A stretch of DNA of 64,000 bases from Gnetum montanum (taxonomy: Eukaryota > Streptophyta > Gnetopsida > Gnetales > Gnetaceae): the NCBI GenBank assembly GCA_015680685.1, contig MNCI01022757.1:384300-448299 (forward strand), in the 5' to 3' direction. The translations under genes were made by a program, and so were the position numbers. This document shows, piece after piece, positions 21,546 to 33,029 of this stretch. The notes beneath the pieces were generated by a model, which was not told the DNA's origin, did not search any database, and worked only from the letters and a program-made list of their open reading frames with translations. The number at the start of each line of letters is the position of its first letter. Within the stretch, counting starts at the first letter, position 1.

Positions 21546-24061
21546 AACCGTATGTGTTACACTCTATTGGACTGAAGGGTGCTTCGAAGTGTTAGATGGT
21601 GATGGAGGAGTGTACATGGCCCCAATCATTTGTTGTTGCAAGAGTTTGTCTAGGCTTTTGGTCCTGAAGTAAGGTCTTCTCTTTTTACAGTTGTTAGAAC
21701 CAGCAGTAGGTTGGATATTTATAGCTCTCCCAGCGTGACGTTGCTGCGGTTGAGGAGGAAGTTCCCCTTGCATTGTTGGAGCAAGAGGTGTTATGGGAAC
21801 TACTTGTGGTGGAAGAGGTGCAGATGGATTAGGAGGATGGTGTGGGTATGGAGTGTCTCCCAGAGGAGAACGAGTCCTTCTGAAGTACTCTTGAACTTGG
21901 TAGTGACAGTTGGGGGTTGTGTGACTCATAGAGTCACTTGGAGAAATCGGCTGCTACACATAATATCTATAAGGGTCAGGCTGTCGATAAGGGTACTGTT
22001 GCTTCAGCGATGGCATCCCCCATGACTATGGGTATCACCACTGCTGATGCTATCCGATGGGCTATGGTGGAGTTCCACTTGGATAATACGTTAATGGTTG
22101 GTGGAACTGCCTTGGGTTACCTTGTGGATAAGGTAACCTTAAGGGTGTTTGTCGTTGGTTGAGTCTTGGATTAAGTGCATACACCCCAGGCTCTTGTAGA
22201 TGTGAGATGATGGGGAAACATCCCTTAGGATGGTCATAGTGGCAGATCTCACATCCACCATCATTGTTTGTGTTAGAGTCCTCAACCACATCGGAGTTAG
22301 TGATTTTTCCCTTATCCTTGTTATGTGCAGGGCCTAAATATCTCCACTTTTTCTTACCTTTGTCACTACTTTGTTCAACCTTAGACTCTTCTACAATTTT
22401 TAAGACAATTTGAATTTTAGATTCTAAGGAACTCCATACATCATCTACCTTAGTCGCTATTTCAGTTGTGAGTTTTTGAAGCGGCAAGGTCTTTCGGTTC
22501 ACCAAATCTTTGAGTGGTGACTCATCCTCTTCATCACAAAATTTCACTTCCTTCTTTTAAAGGGAGGGATCATAGTTATACTCTTATGCACTTTCCCTTT
22601 TGTGTAGCTCACCCCCTTCTTTTGCTACTTGTTCCAACAAGCTACATACTTCATGGACTCTAAGTTGTGAGAGTCTCCCTTGGGCATAAGTCCCAAGGGT
22701 TCTTCTAGTTTCATTCCTTAGCCCATCCACGATGTGGCGAAGTTGATCTCGCTGAGCGTACCCATGGCATGGGCAATGATGTAACAATGTGTAATAGCGG
22801 GCCATGGTAACATCCAAGGGTTCGTGTGTACCTTACTTCCAGCCTTGGATCTACTTACACAAATTGGACACTCTAGAGTACGTTTGATACTTTTCGTTGA
22901 ACAGTTCTAGCATCGTACTCCACCTCCTGATGGTTTCCAGCTCTAGGGACCGGTACCAGCTCTCTACTTCTTTGGTGAGTATCCTTGGGAACAACTTAAG
23001 TTTTTGCCACTCATTTTCTATATTCTGTAAGGCACAGGCATTGTGGAATGCTCGTAAATGGTTTTGCGGATCAGCACTGTATCCCCCTTCAAATCATGAG
23101 ATGTTATTCATGTCTAAACGCTTGATCCGGCTATCCTTTAAATGCCTTGTGGGAATCCTAACTTCTTTTGTTATGTCAAGCATACTCCGGGTTGCGAGTA
23201 GGGGCTCATCATGGTCATCTCTTTCATGATTCCTGTGATTTTTGCATTGTTCCCTACTCTCCCTATGTCCTTATCCTTGTCCTCTCTCTCGACTTTCCCG
23301 TTGAGGTCTTTCATCCTTTTTACTTTTATCCTCACCTTTATGTTCATGGTGGCTGCGCCCAAATGTGGAAGGAGAGGATGAGTGATGGGATGAAGGAGAA
23401 GAAGAAGGGGAACCATCACCATGACAATGTTTCTTGCCTTCTCTTCAGCTGCTACAACCCCGATCATGGTGATGATCTAAGTGCTCGTCCTTAGTGTAAG
23501 TGGTTGTTCCCTCTATGAACAGTTGGTGTTCATGGGCATCAAAACTAGGGATATGTATTGTTGATCGTAGGTTTTGATACCCAACCTCCTCATCATCAGT
23601 AGGAGGGGGAATATCTTTTGCTAAAGAACCCGTGATAAGGGGTTCCTCATCTCCTATTTCGCTAAGGACGTGCGGGACCTTGCCCTTTAACAGTGCATGT
23701 TGACTCTCCTGCCTTAAGTCTCTCACACATTGGGCAGTTGTGGGATAATAATCCCTCATGTCAAGATCTTCACCAACTTATTCAGCAAATAGTTCTTGCA
23801 TGCCAATCTGTGCCAAGGCACAGAAAAGCATCCGAGGGACTTATCAATCTGGGGGTAACACAATGTTACCTTGCAAATCTCTCCACCACAGCTGTTCTTC
23901 CTGATGGAGAATAAAAGTAAAATCTAGAATATACTCATTGGGATGAGTATAAACTATCTTGTATTGTTTAGGACTTGGCTATTTTTGGTTATGTTTTTTA
24001 TCTTGCCGACTATCTCGTGTGTGGTCCTTAGGTGTGAGTTGCTCTTATGAGAAGAAGGCAT
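21546..24061 (-). pseudogene. Element C gag (interrupted)
   Basis: The conserved start is the ATG at 24061 (MPSSHKSNSH...). The main open parts are 23445-23759 (N-terminal), 23171-23467 (charged linker), 22584-22817 (capsid, with YTLLHHCPCHGYAQRDQLRH and HIVDGL) and 22062-22547. The last contains a degenerate zinc knuckle, CEICHYDHPKGC, at residues 99-110, followed by the Gln/Pro/Tyr-rich tail (YPQGNPRQFHQPLTYYPSG). Stops near 23960 and several shifts break it. Other frames in 21564-22025 are the Pro/Gln-rich tail in competing frames. Confidence 0.8.
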
Positions 24062-24184
24062 TTTTATCGGTGTGCTAATTCCACCATTATATAAATTTTT
24101 TCTTAATTAACCCAAAGGTTCATTAAGGCTCACAACGATGTGAGTGATATTCCTTATGTTCTATTCACTGCACAAACACTTAGT

Positions 24185-24201
24185 CCCCAGCAACGGCGCC
24201 A
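24185..24201 (-). other. Element C primer binding site (tRNA-Asp)
   Basis: Plus-strand CCCCAGCAACGGCGCCA matches the 3' end of plant tRNA-Asp, CCCCGGCAACGGCGCCA, at 16 of 17 bases. One base separates it from the LTR. tRNA-Asp priming is typical of the Athila lineage. Confidence 0.9.
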
Positions 24202-24202
24202 A

Positions 24203-25014
24203 TGATGAGTGGCGAGGTACCCCTACACTCAACAATACGAAACGAGAGTAGCACGCGCGATCCAGTCAAACTCCACAGACTAAATGCCTAAACGCCCCAT
24301 GGAATACTTGGGGTTAATCATTCCTTGTCTTCCCAGACTTACTTGTTTTTTTCACAGTGTATGGTTAAGTAAGTCAGAGGTATATGATTTTTATGGTCTT
24401 TTATGGTTTTATGTCTTCTATGCTAAGAGCGAAGGGTTGAGAAAGCTAACTAACTCTAAATAAGGACTAAGTCTAAATTAACTAGCGTTAGCATCCATTC
24501 CCACTTACCGTACACACCCTGAACTATGCAACTGTGGCTACCAAACACTAATCGTTACTGGGATCACCACACATAACGCACGTGCTCGAAGTGGGCGTAC
24601 TGAGGCATCTAATTAGCCTAAACGTGATGAGTAGCCGATTCCTTGATTAGCCGTACACATTCGAAAATGCTCGTAATCAAGTCTTACTCATGCCGCACTA
24701 ATGCATGTAATAAATAACAAGTATGAAATAACATGTAATAAACCTATTCCATGCACTGCAAGGTTTATCCACAAAGCTCATCTTTATTACCATACACAAC
24801 TTACGTTTAGGTACAAAGTTGCTCAAATAAAGATCTGTTCACTTGGGGACCCCTACTGTGGGCACATGGAAAATATTCTATCTCTGGAGTGATCAAACTG
24901 CTAGAGCTTCGCTACTTCTAGCCTAGGATGCCAAATGAGGGGAGTGCCACCTCTTATTTATAGATTTGGCGGCAGACCACGATATCACGGTGCATGTGAT
25001 ATCGCGTCTCATCA
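24203..25014 (-). repeat. 5' LTR of element C (812 bp)
   Basis: TGATGAG to CTCATCA, with the TATA box at 24955-24962 on the minus strand. It lacks the ~105-bp internal duplication and two of the four palindromes found in the 3' LTR. Confidence 0.95.
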
Positions 25015-26024
25015 GTGTGCCTTTAGTTTTTTGTTTGCCCAAAATGCCTATCAACTCAAGTTTTTTCCAACTTGCCAACCTTGAATCTTATCCAATGCTC
25101 AAATTTGGTAACCTACCAACCCTAAAAATATTGAGGGCCAGGGTATTTATAGGGCTAGGTTTAGTGTGAAATGTAGAGTGACTACCACATGGCAGAGGGA
25201 ACAGTTGAAGCTATGCTCTCATCCAACTACGCTCTCCACTAAGTCTAGTAGTGTTATGTCCTATTGTACTCTGTTGGACTCTACGAGGCTAAGAGACTGT
25301 GACTATGCTACCAAGTGCATGTATATGCACCAAGAGGATCACAATGTACCTAAAAAATTTAGCGTTGGAGACTACACTTCGGGACTATGCTCTCCACTAT
25401 CTTGTGTGAGGTTGAGTGTAGTTATAATTTTTGGGACAAAAGGGATATAAAAAAGATGTATTTTACTAAATATGCTTGCTAGAGGTGAGTTGGAGCTAAG
25501 CTAAATGCCAATGCCACATTGTGAAGGCCTTTGGAAGCTATTTTAGCTAACTATGCTTGACTATGCTCTAGACTAGGGGACAGTGTAGTCCCACACTTAC
25601 AAAAATTTTGCAAAATATTACTATGTGCTAACTACCCTCTCTATGGAAGGATAACTACCCTCTTGACTAGGGGTGAGCATAGTCTCAACACTTGTCAAAA
25701 CTAGCATAAAATGATTTCCAGTTGACTATGCTTAACTACACTCTAGACTGGTCAAGAGCATAGTCTTGATACTTAGAAAAATTTCCAAAAAGTATACCTT
25801 TGTGCTAACTACACTTGACTATGCTCTAGGGTAGTGGAGAGCATAGTCTATTAGAAAATTTTGTAGTGGCTAGCTTGACACTTTGAAAAATTTGCAAAAC
25901 TAGCCTTTGTGTTAACTATGCTCTGCATGAGGCTAACTACACTCTAGGGCAATGGAGAATGTAGTCTTAACACTTAGAAAATTTTGTGCCCAGGGTGCTA
26001 AAGTCCAAATTTGATGATGTTTCA
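25015..26024 (-). repeat. 3' LTR of element F, right part
   Basis: Continues the LTR begun at 17445. Bases 25015-25019 are the right GTGTG duplication of element C. The minus-strand TATA box (TATAAATACCC) is at 25144-25151. U3, on the right, repeats the words gcatagtc and acacttagaaaa. It ends ...TTTCA at 26024, followed by the polypurine tract. Total LTR length without C is about 1.61 kb. Confidence 0.85.
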
Positions 26025-26858
26025 TTGACCCCTCTTTATTAACATCTGGAGGAATGGATTGAGAGACATTGAGAAAGAATGATAAAACACCTCAGTAGAC
26101 CTACCACTAACATCACTCTTCAATACTTGATTGGATGTGATTGTGTTGTTCTCAAGAGTGCTATGGGTAGTGGTATGCTGGGAGCAAAAGATGTAGGTAA
26201 TATGCTAGGGGTAGAAGGGGAGATGAGGAGTGAATAAGGTGTCATGAGGTAGGATGTGGAGTTAGCATCACTAATGATGATCATGACATCAGAGTGGCTT
26301 GCCCCTAAAAATGTTGAGCCCTTGTCAAAGTGCTCATGAGAGAGTTAGTGTGGATTCAAGGCTAGGCCAATTGCAAAATTGCAATGCTGTTGGGCTATTT
26401 GGAAACTTGCCCCTACCTATTTTTTTGTGAGGTGAACCTATTTTAGGCTTTTCATGTTGCTAAATGCTCACTACTAAGTTTGTTCCATTGAGTGGGCTAC
26501 GTGCCACAATATGGGCTTTGCTTTGGTGCTTGTGAAACCACGTCACATCTGTAGCACAAATGTTTTCTTTTCAGGATGACTTGTGTTACATCCACTTGGG
26601 CTTTAACTAGCCAACAAAGGCTCCCCACAAGATGACTTATGTTATGTTTGCCTTAGCTTCAATGGTTTGAATTGAAGAGGGTGCCATGATCACAGCACGT
26701 ATGCAGAAGAGGGGTTTGCAATCTTGACTATGCAGGGGAATGTAAGAGTATTAGGACATAGGGATGGATGTAAGTAGGCCATAATAGGGTAATGGGGATG
26801 TGCACTCTTGAGAGGCTTAGCTAGTCCAATAATGCATATCATACCAATTTGGTGACCT
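26025..26858 (-). other. 3' untranslated region of element F, left part
   Basis: Opens with the polypurine tract (plus ttgacccctctttatt at 26025-26040) and then matches the 3' regions of D (28033 on) and E (47738 on). It is interrupted at 26858 by element D and resumes at 33030 (GACTT, the duplicated target). No gene. Confidence 0.75.
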
Positions 26859-27395
26859 TATAGCAACCAAAAATGTTGATGGCTGAAACACTAAGAGATC
26901 GACGGGTGCATAGCCCAACCCTGCATCTATGCGAGGGCCTTGCTGGAGGTAGAGACGATATGCCCTCAATAGTTTTTTCGATTAAAAAAAACTTATGGAG
27001 TGCAAATGGTGCCAAGTGTCAGGCGGTGTCAACTGTGTTAACTGTGTGAATAGTGTTGAGTGTAGTTAGTGTGTTAATGATGTGAATAATGCTAAGCATA
27101 GTCAGTGTTAACAATGTGAATAGTGTTGAGCGTAGTCACATTTTTTGACAAAAAAGAGAAGTGTTGACACACATGGATCATTTCTTAAGCATAGTTGTAG
27201 GCCAAAATGTAAACAAAATGTGAAAAAAATGCAAAGAAGATGCAAGGGAGGAAGAGAGAGAAACAGAACATTGCCCGACTTCTCTAGGTCACTAGTATGC
27301 CTTTGGGTCTCATTCGCCCAAATGCTAAATGCCAAACTTGAAAATGCAAACCATCTAAAATTTTCTCCCCTCCTTAAAAATGCCTAAGGTAGGGG

Positions 27396-27403
27396 TATTT
27401 ATA
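27396..27403 (-). promoter_or_regulatory. TATA box of the Tat-like LTR family
   Basis: Minus-strand TATAAATACCCC. The same box is found at 25144-25151, 32549-32556, 46502-46509 and 51080-51087, and on the plus strand at 36304-36311. At 52871-52878 (5' LTR of E) it is mutated to TATGAATA. Confidence 0.65.
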
Positions 27404-27695
27404 GGATTAGGGTTGCCAAAAAATGTAGATGAGTTGCCACGTGATAGAGGGGTAGTTAGGACTATGCTTGACCCCAACTATGCTCAATCCTAACTATGCT
27501 CGACACCAACTACACTCTAGAGCATAGTCCCGATAGTTAGAAAAATATGCTACAATTGGTGTTTTCATGTTGACTACATTGTAAAGCATAGTCCCAATAG
27601 TGGAGAGCATAGTCTTAGCACCTAGAAAAATTTGCAGCTTGTGTCATCATTCCAACACTTAGAAAAAATCTTGCAAAACTAGCTAGTATGTGTTG

Positions 27696-27715
27696 ACTAT
27701 GCTCTAGAGCATAGT
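27696..27715. repeat. Perfect 20-bp palindrome in U3
   Basis: ACTATGCTCTAGAGCATAGT is its own reverse complement. One-mismatch or half copies are scattered through U3 of all family LTRs, for example at 27535, 35460, 35815 and 46615. Confidence 0.9.
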
Positions 27716-28032
27716 TTCGACAGTGGAGAGCATAGTCTCGACACTTAGAAAAATTTTGTAGCTTGTGAGCTCATTTGGACACTTAGCGAAAATTGCAAAA
27801 AGTTGGTCATTGAAGTTGATTACACTCTACTATAGTGGAGAGCATAGTCCCAGCACTTAGAAAAATTTTGCAAAAAGTGTCATCATTCTGACACTTAGAA
27901 AAATTTTGCAAATTTGGTAGTTTGAGCTGACTACGATCAACACTTAAAAAAATTTGGACAAAGTGCCACCATTTTAACACTTAGCCAAATTCACAATTGA
28001 TATGTTGGGACCCAAAATTTTGTGGTCTTTCA

Positions 28033-28048
28033 TTAGTCCCTCTTTGTT
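28033..28048 (-). other. Polypurine tract of element D
   Basis: Minus-strand AACAAAGAGGGACTAA directly before the 3' LTR. Equivalent tracts are at 26025-26040 (F) and 47738-47753 (E, AACAAAGAGGGGCCAA). Confidence 0.75.
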
Positions 28049-29130
28049 GACATCTAGAGAAGTGGCTCAAAAGACATTGACAAAGAATCATAAAACACCA
28101 AAATAAGCCTAGCACCAACATCACTCGTTAATACTCAACTGAAGGTCACTTCACTATGCTTAAGAGTGCTAAGGGTAATGGTATGTTGGGGATAAAGGAT
28201 GTAGGAAATGTGTTATGGGATGACAAGGGAATGAAATGCAAATAGTGTGAAACTGAAAGATGTAGCACCAGGGATGACTTGTCACCAAAACAATGATCCC
28301 TCATTGGAGCGTTTATGAGAGAGTTAGTGTCTATGGTGTTAGAATGACTTGCCCCAAAAATTATGACCTCTTGTCGAAGTGCTTATGAGAAGAAGGCTGA
28401 TGCAGATTCAAAGTTGGACTACTTGCAAAATTATAGCTCTGCTAATTTTTCTTAAGGACATGTTTCACCCCATTCTTTTTTTCTTGTGTTTTCTACTTTT
28501 TTGTGACTATGATGAACCTACTTTGGGTTTTGCACCTTACAAGATGCTCTTCATCAGGTGGGCTGTGTGCGACCTAACAGGCTTTGCTTTAGTACAATCA
28601 TGTCGCATATGTAGGATAGGTGTTTTCTCCCTGGAATGAGTTGTGTTACATCCATGTGGGCTTTGACCAGCCTATAGAGGTTCCCCACATGAAAAGTTGC
28701 ATTACATCCACTATCAGTTCTATAGTTGACATAAAGGGGGTGCTATGCACATCAGAAGGGTTACAAGCTCGGTGATGTAGGGGAATATAGGAAAATGTGA
28801 AGTAAATAGGTAAATGCAAGTAGGCTATAGCTAGGGATGTGCACTCTTGAGTGGCTTAGCTAGTCTAATCATGCATATCAAAGTAATGTGGTGACTTACC
28901 ACTGTAATGATAAGCATCTTTACATGATTACCTTTGGGGCTTCATCCTGCAAACATAACTCCTAGAAGACAAGAAAACCACAAAACATGAAATGTAAGTG
29001 AAATGCTAGATGTGAAGATGCTACAAATACATGAAAAGCTAATCTAATTGCAAGTGCACAGGAAGCTAGTGGAAGTGCCAGTGTGATGATGCTACAAGTG
29101 TCTCAAAGGTTGCACCAATGGTAGGTGCTC
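28049..29130 (-). other. 3' untranslated region of element D
   Basis: Collinear with the 3' regions of F and E. No supported gene; the plus frame at 28379-28639 is not conserved between copies. Confidence 0.65.
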
Positions 29131-29149
29131 CAAAAGATCAGCAACATGC

Positions 29150-29575
29150 TAGTTTAAAGTCCTAGCAAACTATGAACCTAGTTTAAGGTCTTAGTAGACC
29201 ATGGGGTACTAGTTTAGAGTCCTAGAAGACTATAGGGTGCCAATTTAAAATTGTAGTAGATGGTGAATGTGGATGTCATTCTAACATCATAGCAGATGAG
29301 CTGTTGTGCCAGTTTAACATCATGATCTAAGGATGAACTATGCTAGTTTTAGCATCATGGCGGATGAGTGTTGTGCCAATTTTAGTGTCATTTTGGACAG
29401 CTATGCCAATTTTAGCATCATGGAAAATGAGCTGTTATGCTAGTTTAACATCATGAACCAAGGACAAAATGTGCTTGTTTTAGTGTCATGGCAGATGAGT
29501 GCTATGCTAGTTTTAGCATCATGGCAGATGGCTGCTATGCTAGTTTTAGTGTCATGATAGATGAGCTATGTTCTT
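29150..29575. repeat. Minisatellite, 30-40 bp units (element D)
   Basis: About twelve units of the form tgctagtttagcatcatggcagatgagc. Units at the left read ctagtttaaggtcttagtagacc; those at the right read agttttagcatcatggcagatg. Same family as 33425-33830 (F) and 49305-49500 (E). Confidence 0.85.
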
Positions 29576-29734
29576 ACCTTGCTTTGGGGAGGTATGGGGT
29601 TGCATGCATAGCCATGCTATGTGCTTGCAAGATCCTACAAAAATCAACTAGAAAAACAACATCAAGCAACAACTGTGTAACAAGGTTAATGTGCACAAGT
29701 GAGAGAAAAGCAATGTGAAAAGTGATAATTTTGG

Positions 29735-29895
29735 GCCATTCTGGGCCACAACAATAATTTAAGGCCATTTTGGGCCATGTTGTTTTGCTACTTTAAGGAA
29801 GGTGCAAATTTAAGGCCATGGCAGGTTGTGATGCTAGTTTAATGCCTTTTTGGGCCATGGAAGGGGTTGCTATTTTAAGACCTTTTTGGGCCACA
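29735..29895. repeat. Second minisatellite type of element D
   Basis: Four to five units resembling tttaaggccattttgggccatg. The same type, inverted with its element, follows the protease of G at 41250-41515. It lies on the PR side of the other array. Confidence 0.75.
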
Positions 29896-30435
29896 TGTTT
29901 TTGTTATTTTATGATTTTTTTTATTTTTATGTGTTTTTGATGTTTTTCAAATGAAATGAATAGGCTAAGTGGATGGATATGTAAACAAAGCAAAAATGCA
30001 TGAAAAAGTGAAGTAGTATGTAAACTAAGTAAGTAGGTAAAATGTAAATGGATGAACAAATGCAATGCAAGAAAAAATAAAAAATGCATGGCACATGAAG
30101 GCAAGGTGTAAGCAGGCACCTAGCACTTTTTTGGCCAATGGAAAGCCTTGGTCATGTAGTTACTTCCTAACCGGGCATGGAATATGGGGCACGCAAGGCT
30201 TAGGGTCCTTTGGGAGGTTGTTGGCTTCAGCCGCTCATTCAAGTGTATTAGCTTTAGGAATTATGTTGCTTGCCATATGTGTATCACCAAGAAACTCCAC
30301 CTCTAACATTTGGCCCATGTCTACATGGTGGATAGCCAAAGGGGAGACATTATCATCATAGATGATAACTTGATCACATTTGTATGGAAGGTGGATTTCT
30401 TAGTGGATTGGAGAGGAGATGGCCCATAGCTAAGC
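29896..30435 (-). other. Sequence between protease and minisatellite, element D
   Basis: Low-complexity T-rich text (29880-30060) and a stretch downstream of the protease that can be read on the minus strand only through stops. No RT text is present although RT normally follows here. Confidence 0.5.
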
Positions 30436-30438
30436 TAG

Positions 30439-31300
30439 CTAGGGCCTACCTATGATCAGGTTGAAGCTTGGCATATCCTCTATAACATTAAAATCTATAA
30501 AGGTGGGGAACTTCTCCCCTACCACAAAGGTAATTTTTATTATGCCTTTGATGGTGATGCATGATCCATTGAAGGAGTTTAGACATGCAATTTTGGTTAG
30601 CTTGATCTCACCTACAAGGCCCATCTTGTCGATGATGGAGTGAAAAACTACATTTGTTGTCATACCATCATCAACATGAACCCTACGAATCATGCACTAC
30701 CCAATATGTATGCTAATGGATAATGGAGCTATAGTGACCTTTCTTCATTTTAGGTAACCTTGATTGCATCATTGTGAAAGGCTAGGGATGTTGAACCTGA
30801 TTCCTGTGGCACAAGGGACAACATCGCTACATGGATGGATGCCTCATCTACAAGGATGTCCTCCATGATAGGAATGGAGGCCAACATCTGGGCCAGTGCT
30901 TAGCAATGGGTAGATGAGATCATGATTAGGTCATACAAGCTCAATGTTATGTTTTTATACTTGAGCACTTGTTTCACCTAGGTTAGTGTAACTATGAAGT
31001 CCTTGTCATTGGCTATTATCTTGGCCTTGACCTCCTCCATGCAACTTGAGAGAAAGATCTCTTGTAGAGGGGACTTGTGCTTGGCTTGTTTGGCTTGTTT
31101 GATGGTCGTAATGCTTAGTTGTTTCTTGCTAATTGTGGCCTTTGTTTTGACCATGGGAGCTGCGAGGAGCTCATTTGACCTCTTACATTACCATTTGGTA
31201 GGCCTACTTGGGTGGCTAGTGAGGTTGATCCTTGAAGGAGAAGAGACCAATACATTGCATACTACTGGGTTGCCAGTGTGTTAGACACCAATATGGAAGG
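30439..31300 (-). pseudogene. Element D Gag-PR linker and aspartic protease
   Basis: The open part 30439-30693 (84 residues) carries the retropepsin-type active site VDDGMTTNVV (about residues 7-16) and ends in MPSFNLIIGRP, the conserved C-terminal block with GRP. Upstream to 31300 the minus strand matches the pre-protease part of element G (40130-40560) across stops, including SSTH and SIPI. It should mature the polyprotein, but capsid and polymerase are missing, so it can only be a relic or passenger. Confidence 0.75.
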
Positions 31301-31319
31301 TAAACCTAGATTGATGTTC

Positions 31320-31600
31320 ACAAATCAAGATAGGAGAGCTGTTGTTTGTAAAAAATGGCTAACTCTAAAAAATTTAGCAAAACATCTAAGTTTGTTGGTA
31401 GTAGAAAGAAAAATAAGGCTAAGTATAAAAACACAGAAAATTGACTAAGTGTAAAACTATGAAAATTTGGCTAAGTATGAAAATGCAAAAGAAAAAAAAT
31501 GCTAAGTATGAAAATTTAGAAAAATGGTTAAGTATGAAAATGCCAAAAGAAATGGCTAAGTGTAAAACTACAAAAAAAAATGCTAAAGTATGGAGACTAC
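31320..31600. repeat. Leader tandem repeat of the Tat-like family (element D)
   Basis: About nine units near ggctaagtatgaaaatgcaaaa. Matching arrays lie in the leader of G (37320-37460, inverted with the element) and of E (51775-51890). It sits between PBS and gag. Confidence 0.75.
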
Positions 31601-31800
31601 ACTCCACACCAACTATGCTCTCCACTTACTATGCTCTTTACGCTCAGAGAGCAAACACTTAGAAAAAACTGGAGAATGATATCATTTGGGTTGCTACATA
31701 GGGTCTTAGGGAGACCAACAATGGGAACCAATCTACACTGGAAAGGGTGCAAATACCATGCAAAGACAACCACAACAAAGTGCAGAAAAGAAAACAATAG

Positions 31801-31819
31801 GGCCCTCCTTCTAGCACCA
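31801..31819 (-). other. Primer binding site of element D
   Basis: Plus-strand GGCCCTCCTTCTAGCACCA, ending in CCA like a tRNA 3' end, five bases from the LTR. Related sites: 52169-52187 (E) and 36998-37016 (G). The three differ only by transitions. I cannot assign the tRNA. Confidence 0.65.
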
Positions 31820-31824
31820 GAAAC

Positions 31825-33029
31825 TATAGCCACCGAAAATGTCGGTAGCTGGAACACCAAGGGGTCGACGAGAACATAGCCTAACCTTGCATTCATTAGA
31901 GGGCCTTGTTGGAGGTAGAGAAAAGGTGCCATAAATGGTCTTGTCAATTGAACAAGAACTTATAGAGTGCAAATGGTGATAAGTGTTAGGTGTTGTTAAC
32001 TATGTTAATCGTGTGAACAATTCTGAGTGTAGTCAGTGTTAATGGTGTGAATAGTGCTAAGTGTAGCCATGTCTTTTAGCAAAAAATAGAAGTTTCTACA
32101 TGTTTGGACCACTACCTACTCATAGTTGTAGGCCAAAATGCAAAAAAAATGTGAAAAAATGCAAAGAAGATGCAAGGGAGGAAGAGAGAGAAACGGAACA
32201 CCACCCCAAATGGGGTTAAGTATAGTTAACTTCATAATGGCTTTAGAAGGTATGAAGTGTACAACAAACATAGTGGAGAGTGTAGTCACAGTCTTAGTGG
32301 TGTTGGATCATGAAGTATGATTCTCACCATGGTGTCTATGCCTATCAAGTTGGTTGTCACAGTGTACTATTGGCTGTGGTGTTCGACTAGGCTACGTGGG
32401 GGCTACAGTGGGCTCTGGTTTGCAACTTTGCTTCTTTGGGTGGCTGGTGTGCCTTTGGATCTCATTTGCCCAAATGCTAAATGCTAAACTTGAAAAATGT
32501 TAACTATATAAAATTTTCTCTTCTCCTTGAAAATGCTCAAGGTAGGGGTATTTATAGGGTTAGGGTTATTGAAAAATGTGGATTAGTTACCACATGGTAG
32601 AGGGGTAGTTGGAACTACGCTTGATCCCAACTACACTTGACACCGACTATGCTCTAGAGTGTACTTTAAATAGTTAGAAAAAATATGCCAAAAGTAGTGT
32701 TTTCATGCTAACTATGCTCTAAAGTGTAGTCCCTATAGTGGAGAAAGTAGTCTTAACACTTAGAAAAATTTGTAGCTTGTGTCATCATTTTGACACTTAG
32801 AAAAAATCTTGCAAAACTAGTTGTTATATGTGGACTATGCTAACTACACTCTATAGTGTAATTTTGGCAATTGAGAGAATAGTCTTAACTCTTAGAAAAT
32901 TTTTTCAAATTTAGTAGTTTGAGCTAACTATGCTCAACACTTAGAAAAATTTAGGCAAAGTGCCACTATTTTGACACTTAGCCAAATTTGTAGTTGAGAT
33001 GTCAAGATCCAAAATTTTGTAGTATTTCA
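31825..33029 (-). repeat. 5' LTR of element D
   Basis: 1205 bp, TATAGCCACC to ATTTCA. TATA box at 32549-32556. Collinear with the 3' LTR at 26859-28032, with clear divergence. Confidence 0.85.

Larger units (their letters stand above)
18052..25014 (-). mobile_element. Element C: complete Athila-like retrotransposon insertion
   Basis: Both LTRs end in the perfect inverted repeat TGATGAG/CTCATCA and are flanked by GTGTG. On the minus strand: 5' LTR 24203-25014, PBS, gag, protease, assembly gap, 3' region, polypurine tract and 3' LTR 18052-19002. C is the best preserved of the three Athila-like copies: its PBS differs from tRNA-Asp by one base and its CG-rich palindromes survive. It is still dead, since gag is interrupted and no RT or integrase is visible. 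The first 190 bases of the two LTRs differ at roughly one position in ten, so it is not recent. Confidence 0.95.
26859..28032 (-). repeat. 3' LTR of element D
   Basis: 1174 bp from TATAGCAACC (family edge TGTGACAACC) to CTTTCA. TATA box at 27396-27403 on the minus strand. U3 (27404-28032) repeats gagcatagt and cacttagaaaaattttgca at least five times and holds a perfect 20-bp palindrome at 27696-27715. Confidence 0.85.
26859..33029 (-). mobile_element. Element D: Tat-like deletion derivative
   Basis: A 6.17-kb element with two LTRs (26859-28032 and 31825-33029), flanked by GACCT and GACTT, a 5-bp target duplication with one transition. On the minus strand: LTR, PBS, leader repeat, a stretch corresponding to the Gag-PR linker, protease, two minisatellites, 3' region, polypurine tract, LTR. 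Capsid, RT, RNase H and integrase are absent. It sits in the 3' region of F at the point matching 28893 (ggtgactt) of its own sequence. Confidence 0.85.

Noticed and set aside
29488-29718. Plus-strand frame with repeated MAD-x-CYASFS units
   Set aside because: A direct translation of the minisatellite; repeats in the protein only reflect the DNA repeat.
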